The notes under the pieces: model-generated
What the model was told of the DNA's origin: nothing
Database searches by the model: none
The model's input: only the letters and a program-made list of their open reading frames with translations
Made by a program: the position numbers and the translations under genes
In this document: positions 1-11,389 of the stretch, one piece after another
Position numbering within the stretch: position 1 is the first letter of the stretch
Layout: each line of letters opens with the position of its first letter
DNA from: Linepithema humile
Lineage: Eukaryota; Arthropoda; Insecta; Hymenoptera; Formicidae
NCBI RefSeq assembly: GCF_040581485.1
Contig: NC_090133.1
Coordinates: 13,020,001-13,084,000, forward strand
Length of the DNA stretch: 64,000 nucleotides
Direction: 5' to 3'

Positions 1-110
1 CTCTCCCTCCCCCCTCTCTTTTTCCCTCTCCCTCTCTCTCCCTCTCTCCCTCTCTCTCTCCCTCTCTCCCTCTCTCCCTCTTTCTCTTTCTCTCTCTCTT
101 TCTCTCTCTC
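1..110. repeat. CT-rich low-complexity tract at the window edge
   Basis: An interrupted pyrimidine tract of CT and CCT/TTT units runs to about position 110 and is cut by the left edge, so its full length is unknown. It resembles the degenerate right end of the larger (TC)n tract at 25401-26040. Confidence 0.9.
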
Positions 111-180
111 AAATATATTACTTAACACATACGTCATTTAATGTTTTATATCAATACTTTTCGCTTCTCAACTTAAAATC

Positions 181-644
181 TATTTTTTGTTTTAGCTAAA
201 AAACGATTCTTATGAGAGAAACACCCTTCAAAGAAGATCCGATTTTTCATATTTTTGCTAATATTTTTGAAACAGTAAAAGATATTGAAAAAATATCAAG
301 TACTAAATATTATGGTTTTTAATGATCTTTAATATTATGATAAAAAATTTTCAAAATAAAGGAAATAATAAAAAAAATTTTTTGAAAAAAAAAACTTTTT
401 TTAAATTTTTTATTATAATGTTAAAGATCATTAAAAACCATAATATTTTGTACTTGATATTTTTTCAATATCTTTTATTGTTTCAAAAATATTAGCAAAA
501 ATTTTTGCTAATATTTTTGAAAAAAATAAGGGGGTAGAAACACCCTTCTAAAAAAATTCGATTTTTTATATTAATATGAAAAATCGAATTTTTTTGAAGG
601 GTGTTTCTACCCCCAGAATCGTTTTTTAGTTAAAACAAAAAATA
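181..644. mobile_element. TIR/foldback MITE with TA flanks
   Basis: The 30 bases at 181-210 are the reverse complement of 615-644 with one mismatch, and each arm has TA at its outer edge, as for Tc1/mariner-type insertions. The interior is also largely self-complementary about a centre near 380: the 'aaaaaccataatatt' and 'gatattttttcaatatc' blocks recur in inverted order. A second hairpin sits near 540-605 ('gaagggtgtttctaccccc' against its complement). There is no coding capacity. The superfamily assignment rests only on the TA flanks. Confidence 0.75.
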
Positions 645-904
645 ACTTTTTGATTAGGGTTATATGTATTACATTTCTGCAAAGTTTCAGATTTTTTAGA
701 ATTTTTAGGGTTGTCGAACTTTTCTTGTTAGCTAACATGGATACAAGTATTCTATTTATTCTACTGTCCATTCGTTTGAGGCGAATTGCGATGTGCTTAA
801 TATCGTTCTCCTTAACAAAATTGACAAAATTCGTGAAAAATAAACGATGTATTCCTATCCTTATTAAAATTTGAGTTAACTGTAATTAACAAAATAATTT
901 TCTA

Positions 905-2275
905 AATATCGTATAGCTTCTATAGTTGAGATATTTTTTGTCGCATATAATAGTACATATTTAGTAAATGCATTGATTGCAAAAAGTACAAGAGTTTAGT
1001 CAAAATGCTTTCCATCCATTGAACCAAAATAATCAGTGTAGAATACAAAATGGTACATATTTTCTTTAGATATATTACGCAAATAATCTTCACGTTAATC
1101 TTTACATCGGCTGATACGGGCAAAAATGTGATACATTTGATACATTTCAAACATTTTCGGATGTAAGATTCTACCTTTTGTCGTAAATTTGAAAACCAAT
1201 AATTGTACATAATAGCATTAAATAGCATAGTCTTCTCTACTCTTAAATGACTTGAACCACTGTGATATTTATGCAATACATTATTTTTTATATTTGTTAG
1301 TACATAGAGTGACATCTATTTATTTTTCTTATAATATATTATACTATTGCGCGTTTTGAACTTTAAGTCTTTGGGCGGTATTCATAATCCGTTCTTATAT
1401 TCAAGATCGTCTTAAGTGCAAACTTATATTTGCTCTCTTCGTCACATACAGATTGTGTCTGACAAAATGAGCGAATATAAGTCCCTACTTAAGTTAATCT
1501 TGAATATAAGAACGGATTATGAATACCGGCCTTTGATTTCTCTAATTTTTATTTTTTAATTCTTGGCGAATCTTGACTTTAAGAAATAACTAAATAATAT
1601 TTTTAAAAATTACCTTTAATTCTTCATATGGAATTTCTCTTATTTGATTTTATCTTCACTTACTGAAATATTTGTGCACGATTAAATGCATTCACATGGC
1701 GCACACGTGAACCAGTTCTATGTTTCACTACATAATCATAATTCTTTTAATTTCAAAATCCGTCGCATTATACGCGAATTTATATTTTTCTTTATTTAGT
1801 TAGTTTTAGAGATTCACAATCTGTAACTATTTTAAATTGTTTTTCGTATAAATCCAGAATCGACATAGATCATACATAATTACCAAGGTCTCAACTCAAA
1901 ACTATGGTAACTTTCAGTTTTGGTTGTGTGCTTTGAAAAATAGAAAATGGGGCGGAATTTTAGATCCGCTTTACGTTACATTAATATTGCTTTAAATCCT
2001 AACGAGCTGGCATCGTAATGTAATTCTGTTCCTTTAGAACTATAAATTGCTAGTATAGGAGCAGAAATTAATTTTGCTTTTCTATTTTTGAATCCTTTTA
2101 ACTCTTTGGTATCAAACGCACACAAGGAATATTTTTCTTTAACAGATCGTATAAAGGTTTTGCTAACAGCAAAGTTCTTGATAAATTTTCTTGATAAAAT
2201 ATAAGCTTAGTCTGATAAATCCTTTAAGATCACGCGTTTTCAGTAACAGAGAAATGCTGCTAGTCCTCGATAAGA
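905..2275 (-). pseudogene. Degenerate gypsy-class retrotransposon pol remnant (RT end, RNase H, integrase)
   Basis: Read on the minus strand, several frames carry recognisable Ty3/gypsy pol pieces in the normal order. Near 2150-2240 is the end of the reverse transcriptase connection, with 'RKFIKNFAV' and then 'PLYDLLKKN'. Near 1980-2050 is the RNase H start, 'SAPILAIYSSKGTELHYDASS'-like with the Asp of the 'DASSLGF' motif. Near 1800-1960 are 'PIFYFSKHTTKTES' and 'IYTKNNLKIVTDCESL'. At 920-1315 is the integrase H2C2 zinc-binding segment, with His residues in 'LHKYHS', then 'YW' and 'CLKCIKC'. This is followed in another frame by the start of the catalytic core (an Asp in 'FYTDYFG'). Frameshifts and stops separate the pieces, and a MITE (1374-1530) sits between RNase H and integrase. 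No LTRs, gag or env were recognised. This is an inactive fossil. Confidence 0.8.
1374..1530. mobile_element. Short MITE with about 36-bp terminal inverted repeats
   Basis: The segment from 'ggcggtattcataatccg' at 1374 to about 1409 is nearly the exact reverse complement of about 1494-1530. Both arms continue through 'ttcttatattcaagat'. A CTTT(G) stretch occurs directly outside both ends and may be the target-site duplication. The element is about 157 bp, non-coding, and lies between the RNase H and integrase remnants of the gypsy pol relic, so it probably inserted there. Confidence 0.75.
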
Positions 2276-3067
2276 GTTTTATATTTATTTACACTATATT
2301 ATACCCGAAATATTGAATCTTTATGCATAAAAATTTATATTTATCCAGTCGTAATGTTATTTTGTTTCTTATTAATAAGAGAAATATTTAATAAATTAAA
2401 AATTTAATACATTTATTGTTAGCTGACATTCTTTCGTTTACATTTAAAGATTTCGTAACATTTTGTTTTTGAGAATAGAAAAATATGCTCATTATAATTC
2501 TCTTTTTTCTCTCTACCTGTAAAAACGAGATCAAAGATTTTCAAAACATTGCATTTTAATACAATATTAGATAATTTTATTATCTAATACAACCTTTATT
2601 ATAATATTCTTTTCTATAATACCATTTAACGTAAAATCCGCATTTATCATATTTAAAATAATCAATTTAGAATTATGTATTCCGCTGAATTGTTTAAAGA
2701 ACCTGGATGCATTTTTATAAAATAAAACATTTTTTCAATGTGTTCGATATTAATCATATATACAATTACGTTTTTAATCAAATATAAATTCTTTAAAATT
2801 GATAAATTTAATTGTTTCTAAAATATCTTTACGCTCGCAAGTATTATCGTCGTTATTAGCAATATATACACATTATATATACATTATATATACATACAAC
2901 GTGACTTACGTAAAGCTTTAATAACTTTAACAACAGCTTTGTATGCTTAGTATCGTTTATAGTATCGTTTGTAGTAATCGTTTATAGTAATTTTGTATTT
3001 CTTAAATTCAGAGGGCCTTTAAATTTATGTCAAAATTGTTTTTGATCCGTCTTCTTAAGAACAGTAA
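2276..3067. other. AT-rich intronic sequence, no gene recognised
   Basis: Very AT-rich DNA with a short 'tatatacat' repeat near 2865-2895. No coding, RNA-gene or terminal-repeat signature was seen. Confidence 0.6.
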
Positions 3068-4626
3068 AATAGGGGGTAACTTTCAAATTTCAAACAGGTA
3101 CCTATATAAAACAAATTATTTCCATCTATGTTATAAAATAAGCAACTTTTGTCGGAAACATTTTTTAAACCATTCTTTTAAAAATTACAAGCATTTGAAG
3201 TTTGGACTAGGATGACTTGATTATAAGTCGGGATTAACTAAAGATAAATGTGAAACGTAAAATAACATTATGTAATTTAATTTATATATATATATATATA
3301 TTACATACTTAATGCATTTGTTTATTCGAAGAATAAAATTACTTCTAACTTAGGACAACATTTTGGGGGTTACTATGGCACATGCTTCACTTATTCGTCG
3401 CTTTATGTCATCTTTTATAGTCGGTTATTGGAACATTTTTCTTTTACAAATCCTCATAAAAAAATCGAGAAGTGTAAGATCGGAACATTGGGATAGCCGT
3501 TAAATGGATTCTCCTTGACCTGTCCATTTGTTTTCAAATTTTTTGTTTATTAATGTACGCGTTCATTTTACACAATGTGGTGAAGCTCCATCCTGTTAAA
3601 ACCACATTTTGTTTTTCAGCGACATATCTTTTAACAGCTGAGGCAATTTATTTCTTAATAAATTACAATATGCTTCTTCAGTCACAGTTTCTTCAAAAAA
3701 TTAAAATATATGATCCAATCGCAAAATTATCAATAATTCCACACGAAACATTCAATGACCAATGATACTGGAAAGAAACAGATAGCATGGATCTTTTGAT
3801 GTCTAGTAGTGAAGATTTTTTTGTGCCTGTTTACTTGTCCAATGTTTGTTTGTAGCTTCTTTAAGTGTATCTTTTAGACAAAAATTAATTATTTTCCATA
3901 ACAGCGCGCATCTGACAAAATACTATGCAATTGTAATTTGGTTCTACAATCTCTTGAGTTAGAATGAAATGATACGGATGATATGTTTGTTATTTCAAAA
4001 TCTGTTGGATCAAAGAACGATTGAATGCCTGAGATTCTTGCTAATTCACGTTGACTAACATTAGAATTTAATGTAATTACAGAAGAATGCTCATAATGTT
4101 ATTCTTCTTTATTATTAGATTAGCTTTTTGATGAGTTTTTTTGTGCAATTTATTGTGCTCACGTGCTCAATTTTCTAAATATCTAAAAAAAATATCACAT
4201 GTAATTTTTAAATACCATAACATTCGAAAAACATTGCTGCTGCACGACAACTTTTTTGACATTCACTCAAAATTAATAACATATTCATTTTTTTATCAAA
4301 ACAGATCATGATTATATAAAGCTTTATTATAACGAATAATAGCTGTAAACTGAAGAAAAAATTTCTTATTACATCTATTTGAAATTTTATTTTAAACACA
4401 ATGAAACGTGAACTAGTAAGAACCTTAGGCAATTGTCATTTTTTCGTGCATGATCCAACGAATATCCAAATTTCAACTATAAATGCTTATAATTTTTCAA
4501 AGAATGGTTTAAAAAAGAAGTTTTCGACAAAAATTGTTTGTTTTGTAACGTAGATTACAGAAATAATTGATTTCATATGTATAGATGATATTCATATGTA
4601 CCCGTTTAAAATTTTAAAATTTCCCT
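3068..4626 (-). mobile_element. Mariner-like DNA transposon with long inverted repeats
   Basis: A left arm of about 150 bp beginning 'agggggtaactttcaaattt' near 3068 and running past 3200 ('aaaccattcttttaaaaattacaagc') is matched in reverse complement by about 4450-4626. The paired blocks include 'aaaccattctttgaaaaattataagc' and the 'gggtacatat...aaattatttc' segment. Between the arms, the minus strand encodes a broken transposase (3335-4085). The element is about 1.56 kb, so arms and gene are essentially whole, but point decay is heavy. No target duplication was established. Confidence 0.7.
3335..4085 (-). pseudogene. Broken mariner-like transposase
   Basis: Minus-strand frames give the parts of an insect mariner-like transposase in order. 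An N-terminal helix-turn-helix segment ('NVSQRELARISGIQ') lies near 4020-4085. 'GQVNRH' followed by 'SLNVSCGIIDNFAIG' occurs near 3700-3840. The catalytic block 'QDGASPHC', with the second-Asp motif, lies near 3575-3595. 'NKKFENKWTGQGESI' and then 'SDLTLLDFFM' come next, and the C-terminal 'IKRRISEACAIVTPKML' lies near 3340-3420. Known relatives read QQDGAPPH and SPDLTPLDFFLWG at these places, so the family is clear. Several stops and frameshifts interrupt it and no full frame survives. It sits inside matching inverted arms, which supports it being the element's own gene. Confidence 0.8.
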
Positions 4627-5529
4627 CTGCTTTACTCTTTATATAATATAATCTATTGTGTACAAATATAGGAAGAGTATAAAATAACAAAATACTGTGA
4701 AAAATATATAATATATTAAATCTTTGTTCGTTCAGATGACGTTACGGTTCCTAATGAAGGAAGGTACTTTTGTCAGATACATCTACATATCTATTGTACA
4801 TTTACATGTCAAATAAGCAAAAAACCGCATGCCAAAAGAGCGCTTTGTGAGACTTGTCTACATATTGATTAATTCAGTCTCTGCTTTGATAGATTAAATC
4901 TCAGACAGCTAGTCTATCCGCTAAATGTTACTGAGTTAAAGAATGCAGACAGTCAAGCTATCACTCTGTTAAATGAGTCTTGTCTGTATTTACTAGAGGC
5001 TCGGTGTAGTTTCACAGAATATGATTGATGGTAATATTTTCAAAGCATGTCTTGTTGAACTATGCTACGGACGTCAGCATTGAACATCTAACTAATAATA
5101 AGCATGAACAATTTACATCTTTTATTTCATTACTGAAAGACTGATAAATAAATTTTTTATAAACAAAATCAACACACGCAAATTAATGTGATTTCGAATT
5201 TATTTATGAAAATTTTACATTTCTCTACATGAATCTCTTATTTAAAGTAGAGTTATTTATTTTTTATAGATTTTTATACATTAAATTTAAATCCAGTTTC
5301 AAAAAATGTATATTACCATAAATATTATCATAATTTAGAGGAAATTCAAAAAAGACTGACCGATATTTTAATATATTTACAATATTATATTTACAACCCA
5401 AAAAAATATTTCCTTTTAATTTCGTTTGCACTATTTCAAAATATGAATTTTTTTTTTTTTGTTTTATCACGACTTTTCTAAGGTTATAATTAAAATATTT
5501 ATGATTTAAAAAAATGATGTCTAATATAT

Positions 5530-5530
<1 letters not shown>
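4627..5530. other. AT-rich intronic sequence, no gene recognised
   Basis: No family-level similarity could be recognised in either strand. Small open frames here are short, AT-driven and without domains. Confidence 0.6.

Positions 5531-5536
<6 letters not shown>

Positions 5537-5583
<47 letters not shown>
5537..5583. repeat. (AT)n microsatellite
   Basis: About 23 AT units flanked by short CA and GT-rich stretches. The tract creates spurious Ile/Tyr-rich open frames on the minus strand. Confidence 0.95.
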
Positions 5584-5587
<4 letters not shown>

Positions 5588-5879
5588 ATGTATGTATATA
5601 TTTGTATATATATTTTGTTCGTGAATAGATGATGCGCAAACAGAATGTATCAGGGATGAAACAGACAATCGCTACATGCAACATACACACAGACATACAC
5701 CTAATACACATTTACGTTTGCAATAATAGTTTGATTATTACACACACGAAAAAGTTATAAAAGTCGTTTTATAAGAGAATGCAGAATACGCGCAATAAAT
5801 TGTGTGTATTGAGCGATGAAAAGCAACTGCAAGTATAACGCAAAAAAAAGAATATGATCAGCGAAGAGCTGACAAACGT

Positions 5880-6200
5880 TTCATAGAGTTTGTAATGAGA
5901 TAGCTAGATTACAATGGACATGTCGCGCGATATGGAGCAAGCAAGCTTCTGAGTCGAAGTGCACAGATGATTTTTACGATGTCGCTGAAATAAACGGCGG
6001 TGAACACATCGCATGATGCATGAAACAAGTAATCTGTGCAAGCAACTGCCGAATCGTAAGCAATCGCAGCGCGTAGGCGATCAGCACGGTGCTCAAGTGC
6101 ACGACGGTGAACATTGTACGCAAAGCGAGAACCATAAGAATGTAACGCATAAAGAGAACACGCGGGCATTCCGTCGCGAGATTTTGTACTCGCGAAAAGT
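5880..6200. other. GC-richer intronic island
   Basis: Base composition rises sharply above the AT-rich surroundings, and open frames exist on both strands simply because stops are rarer. The two frames (6013-6222 +, 5909-6169 -) show no recognisable domain and lack a coding context. It may be regulatory DNA; a coding role is not supported. Confidence 0.4.
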
Positions 6201-6382
6201 TCTCAAAAAAATTTTTTTTTGAAAATTTTGCAAGAACAAAAGTTTTTTTTTTAAAGATGTATGTTACGCTTGACTTTTCACGACGCGGGCTGTAACTGGT
6301 TAAGACACGATCGTCGCGCGCAGCTCGCTGCGATCGAAACTCTCTCCGATTAGTGCTGTTATTTTATATTTACAAGTTTTTA

Positions 6383-6602
6383 TATACAGGGTGTCTTAAA
6401 ATAATCACGACAACGCTCGCGAGCGGGTAAAGCACAGTAAACCGAACTAAAAGTCCTTTACCGTTTTGCAATATTCGCAATAATTATTCAGGAATTAAAA
6501 AGGAATGACCGTACGTTTCGCACGGCTTTTCAGTTTATTCTCTATGCTCTCTATGCTTTGCTCGCAAGCGTTGACACGATCATTTTGAGAAACCTTGTAT
6601 AT
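6383..6602. mobile_element. MITE of the ACAGGGTGT-ended family
   Basis: The left end 'tatacagggtgtcttaaaataatcacg' is matched inverted by the right end near 6602 ('...cattttgagaaaccttgtata'). The next blocks pair as well ('acaacgctcgcgagc' against 'gctcgcaagcgttg'). The interior holds the family's 'tcctttaccgttttgcaat' segment. It is about 220 bp and non-coding. Confidence 0.75.
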
Positions 6603-7210
6603 TGTACATGGATAAAAATCTACTTCATATATTTTCTCTCCCTTCTCCATATACAAACGCAGATACACGACCAGCTATTCCTTCCGTCTTTTAAGAGTCA
6701 CGTCCGTTACGCTTTTATCGGCGTTGTAGCGACAAAATCATGGATATCTTAGCTCCATTTAGGGATCGACAAGAGTGTCAGTCTCACGTTACAAAGCTGA
6801 CAAAAGAAGGTTATCGTTAATTGGTAAGGAAAACCCGTGGCATTTTTCGAATCATCCTGAAGTGCGGTACGAAAAAATAAATTTTATTTTTATCTTAAAA
6901 ATTGAAATTTCTTCAAATACAGAAACTTATTACAAATAAACTAATCAATTGTTTATGTATATGAACTAGGAATACAAGTTTATTGGATTAGAAAGGTTAC
7001 TTCTTGCAGAATGAGGATATTTTTTCGATCTTTATTTCAAAAATTATACTCAACGCACAGAATCACTTATAAACATTAAAAGTAGATTAATTTTAAATAT
7101 AAATAAAGAATTAAAGTACTCGAAATCTAAAATGTAGCAAAAGCTTTAACCAAAACCTAAAAAATTTCTCTAGAAATTATAGAATCTACAGAAAAAAATA
7201 CATAGTACAT

Positions 7211-7330
7211 ATACAGGGTGTTTCAGAATGATTGGACCAACGCTTGTGAGCTAGTAGAGAAGAATAAACTGAACAGAAAAATCTTTTATTGTTTTGCAAT
7301 ATTCACAATAATACGTTCGCCGAGCGACCA
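7211..7330 (+). mobile_element. Single left arm of an ACAGGGTGT-family MITE
   Basis: Begins 'tatacagggtgtttcagaatg' and continues through 'caacgcttgtgagc' and 'ttattgttttgcaatattcac', matching the left arms of the elements at 6383 and 20119. No matching right arm lies close by. A piece resembling the right-arm interior ('gcacgcttatttgccaatc') occurs at about 8128-8175, so the copy may have been split or rearranged. Confidence 0.6.
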
Positions 7331-7894
7331 AACTCTTTTCGTTGCGACACTCACGAACTAAGATACTTTGGTCAAAACCCAAAAGTCAAATTTTTTTGAT
7401 GCTATACTATTATGTTATTATTCGATAAACATCTTGATTATAAGGGGTGATCCAAAATTAAAAGTTTCACGGGTAGAATCTGTGCTTTAGTCAGTTTTAA
7501 AATTAGTTTTCACATCAATTGTAATAGTCAATGAAATAAATAATTCAACTTGGCCGAAATTGATTGTCATTTTAAATCGCTTGTGTGGTGACCACATGCT
7601 GGTCATTTGTTTATGTTTGGACGAATCAGTGATGTTTGTAGGTTATCACAATGTATTGTTTTTTAAATTCACTGGTGCATATAAGATATAGATAGTCGTT
7701 CATACGTAGCGAAACACAACAGAACATAAAACTATAGATTTTCTACTTGGGCGACACTGTCTTTTGGAAATGATACACAACCGAGATGATTTCGCGATTA
7801 TCCGTGGTTACATTTTCTTAATATCTCTCACAGATATACTTTGAAAGAGAGTGAGTCCCAATGTTTTTAAGGTTAGAAAAACTGTCATAAAGCA

Positions 7895-7981
7895 TGTGTC
7901 CGATTCCAACCACCGTATGTCCGTTTCTTATTGTGTCCGATTGTCACTGTGTCCGATTCATTCAACCTGCTGTGTCCGATT
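7895..7981. repeat. Five spaced copies of TGTGTCCGATT
   Basis: The 11-mer TGTGTCCGATT starts at 7895, 7932, 7948 and 7971, with a diverged copy (tatgtccgttt) aligned at 7916. Spacings between starts are 21, 16, 16 and 23. The units are separated by non-identical sequence, so this is not a simple satellite. Confidence 0.7.
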
Positions 7982-8177
7982 TATTCTGTGCGCAACTAGG
8001 ACTTCCCCTTTGAAAGGTGCTTACAATATGGCATCAAAAAAATTTGAATTTTGGTTTTTGACTAAAATACTTTAGCTTGTTAGCGCTGTCACGTATAGAG
8101 CGTACATCCTACGGTCGTGCAAAGCGCACGCTTATTTGCCAATCTTTTTTAATTATTATCTTAATATTTATTGCGAA

Positions 8178-8972
8178 AATTGCAGTCATCTTAAAGGTCA
8201 GGTCAACCCCATATTTTTTGTTACAGAATCTTAAAGCCGCTGTCAAAATGGGATATGACATTGGTATTTGACATTAGTGTAGTAAATCTGTAAGCTGTCA
8301 AAGTTAAAATCGTCCCGGCATAACGCGACTTATGTTGTACCAAGTACAACTGATGTATGATGTATGTGCATGTGTATGTGTGTGTTTGTTTGCATGTGTG
8401 TGTAGGTATTTAGATTAGTTGTTCAAAATGTTGTCTTTCAAACTATTAGGCAATGGGCTACTCGATAATAAAAATGCGAGACTGCATTTCTACAATATGC
8501 TTTAGGTATACTATAACTATAGTTTATGAGAACAAATACTAAACAGCTGGAAAACAACACTTTGAACAACTAATCTAAATACACCTACACATATGACACA
8601 CACACACACACGCACACACACGCACAACACACACATCAGTCAGACAAAGTTGCATTTGGCAGAATTTGGTTTGTGTTATACTGGAGGGATCTCTTAATTT
8701 CGACAGCTCACAGATTACATAATTTACTAAACACTATGTCATATATCATTTTGAAATTTGACAGTAGCTTTAAGATTCTGTAACAAAAAATAGAGAGTTT
8801 TATTTTAAAAAATTGATATGACCTTGACCTGACCTTTACGGTGATCGCCAAAATCAAAATGACACAACTACTAAATAAAATAGGTCATATCGTACAACTT
8901 TTGTGCAAAACATTTTTTCTAAAATCTAGTTTTCGAAATATTAAGTCGTTCCGAGACTTTTTTCTCATCCTG
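8178..8972. mobile_element. Foldback element with nested inverted arms
   Basis: The block at about 8190-8310 (AAAGGTCAGGTCAA, then TTTTTTGTTACAGAATCTTAAAGC, written here as two separate motifs) recurs inverted at about 8690-8850. An inner pair, 'taggtatttagattagttgttcaaaatgttgt' near 8403 and its complement near 8545-8590, is bounded by GT- and CA-rich stretches that also pair. The right end 'ctcatcctgtatatta' near 8972 looks like an ACAGG-type terminus. The matching left terminus is missing, so the left side appears truncated at about 8178. Confidence 0.65.
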
Positions 8973-10140
8973 TATATTATCAGTGCAATTTTTATTTTAC
9001 CAATACTTTATTTTGTCAAAATCTTACCACATCTACTTGTACATTTAAGCCAAGCTTTTAGAAAATGTATAAGCATCAATAACATAGCATAATTGAACAA
9101 AAATATATATAGTATTGTACGTATAAACAGATTCTTTTAAACAAGGTTTGAAATGAGATTGTGTTTAGGATGTAAATTAGAAAGAAATTTATACTGTGAA
9201 TTAGAAAATAATTGTACATCAGAGTCTAAAATACGGAAATATATGATAATATATAAAAATAGAATAGCGTGACGTTGAAAATATGAATGCAAATCATATT
9301 TTTCTATCTCTATTGTTGTTTTTCTGCACTTTGTTCTCTAAAAGGTGAAAAAGAGAGCTAGCAATATTTTTTTAGTACATTGATTGTCATGCTGTCATAC
9401 GTGACTGACAATTATTATTTCCTTTAGAAAGAATCAGAATCAAAGGGCAATCGAAACAGAAATTATCATAACTTATACGTAATAATAAAATTTATTTAGC
9501 TTTAATATGTTTTTCACGCATTATAAGTATGTTTATATAGAAAATTTAATTCAAAATTTTGTTGCTACTTTAATGCTCTTCAAAACACTTTATCACTATT
9601 TAGATACTTTATAAACTAGCAAGAAGCTTTATTTTGTTTACAAATCAAAATTTCTCTTTTTTTAAACTTAAAATTTTAAACATTTGGAATATAACGTTTT
9701 CTTTGAACAAGATCAACTTCTTTAAACACTCCTAACTTCACTCCTTTAATCCTCCTTAATCTACAGCTTCTATTTAGAATAGAATAAGTTAGAATTTAGT
9801 AAGTAAGAGTAAGTAAGACATTTAGTCAGAGTGAGTTGGAGTTTTGCTATATAAAATTGACGCCAAAAAAAATTTGTGACGAAATATTTTAATTGTAATC
9901 ATTTTGATTGTTTATTGCTACAAAATTCACAATTTCAGAGTTTTTATACCTTGATTCTTCTTTTTATACGTACTGTTTATTCTTTTATGTGAGTGCCGCT
10001 AATGTGAGCGAGGCATGAATCGTAAATTAACTTTGAATACTAGATTTTATTATTAAATTTTTTTAAATAATGCTTTAAAGTGTTAGCTAATTTTCAAAGT
10101 GTGATATTTTTTGAAATTATATTGTTTCTAATTAACTTTA
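8973..10140. other. AT-rich intronic sequence, no gene recognised
   Basis: Nothing beyond AT-rich unique sequence was seen. Short open frames lack any domain. Confidence 0.6.
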
Positions 10141-10184
10141 TTCTTGACGTATCCTTTGGGTCAGTACCAGGAATCCGGACCGAC

Positions 10185-10315
10185 ATCATACTTCGGTTCG
10201 GTTATGATTACGGTATAACAAAATATTTGATAACTGTTTCGGTTTTGGTTTCGGTTTTTTAGCTAATAAAAAAAATTAAAACCGTTTAATTTGCGGTTTT
10301 TCGGTTTACGGTTCT
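10185..10315. repeat. CGGTT-rich low-complexity segment
   Basis: Clustered CGGTT/GGTTT units: 'cttcggttcggttatg', 'ttcggttttggtttcgg' and 'tgcggtttttcggtttacgg'. Segments like this occur near the ends of some hAT-type elements, but no terminal inverted repeat or transposase was found. Confidence 0.4.
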
Positions 10316-10859
10316 TTTGAAATTTTTTTTAACACAATTTAATTAAAAATTGAGATTCGGAGAAGAATATTTAAGTAAAACATTTTATACACTATTTACA
10401 AATTAAAAGCAAAAAATTTGAAGAGAAATATCTGCAATGGACACAAAAAATTTTGCCTTTATGTAAAGGCATATTTTTCTTCGGAAATTCAGAAAAGAAA
10501 AATTGAAAATCACGGTGTTTCTTGATTCCATGCGACAAATACATAAAAAGTAAAAATACGAAAGATTGAGAGTAAGAAACAATACGCAAGAAGCACATTG
10601 TAGATCAGGCCTAAAAGTAACTGTAGAAAGAGTGATGATAATTAGAGTTATACAGGAAAATACTGGGTTGTTCAAATATTAACAAGACTGATTTTTTTAA
10701 AATAGTATAAAAAGCATATTTATTCAGAAATAATATCTATTATTTACATATTTTCCCTGGATTTTGAGATATTTTTTCTAAATTTTTGGAAGTTTCTTTA
10801 TACTCTTTTCGAAAAAGGTTTTTGGCTGAGTATGTACCCAGTTTTGCACGCGGCCAACA

Positions 10860-11060
10860 AAAATGAGATTCAAATACAAAATCAGCTGAAATTTATAAAA
10901 GACTTGGAAAAATAGTTTACAAATGATTGTCTTTCAAGATCTCAAGTGTTTAAGTAGTGTGATATGTTCAAACAAGGACGTGTCGAAAATGAACCTCATT
11001 TTCGTCGGCCGTAAAATTGATTACTCTGGTAGGTACGATAACACGTTCAATGTTGCGTGG
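10860..11060 (+). pseudogene. N-terminal fragment of a mariner transposase
   Basis: One plus-strand frame reads 'AEIYKRLGK'-like near 10890. A second reads 'CLSRSQVFK', stop, 'CDMFKQGRVENEPHFRR' near 10930-11010. This matches the mariner pattern CLSRSQVF(E/K)W followed by FKEGR...VE(N/D)(E/D)P.SGRP, which is the second helix-turn-helix plus linker of the DNA-binding region. An in-frame stop replaces the usual Trp codon, and a frame change precedes it. No catalytic domain follows. It is a small inactive fragment. Confidence 0.7.
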
Positions 11061-11389
11061 ATAACCAGTGATAACGCAATCTAAATTTTATGAATAAATA
11101 ATAAATTAATACAATCTCTGAAGAAGTTTATGACATTTTGCTGAAAGTTCCTTTTTTACATCTGTAAGTATTAAAATTGTCTATTTATTGCCTATTTAAA
11201 AAAATGCAAACTGGAAGGGAGTTCAAAATAAAACTTCCACGTAAATTACATCTATTAAAATTCTTTATAATTTATAAATATGTTGAGAGTTTTAAATAAA
11301 AAATGGGAAAAAAAATGTTGAACTTTGATTATCTGCACAATAAAAAGAAAAAGATAGAACAGGCTGGTTTGGAGTTAGCACAATATTCT

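Noticed and set aside
5264..5711. Minus-strand frames of 134 and 70 codons
   Set aside because: Their middle is the (AT)n microsatellite read as Ile-Tyr repeats, and the rest has no domain.
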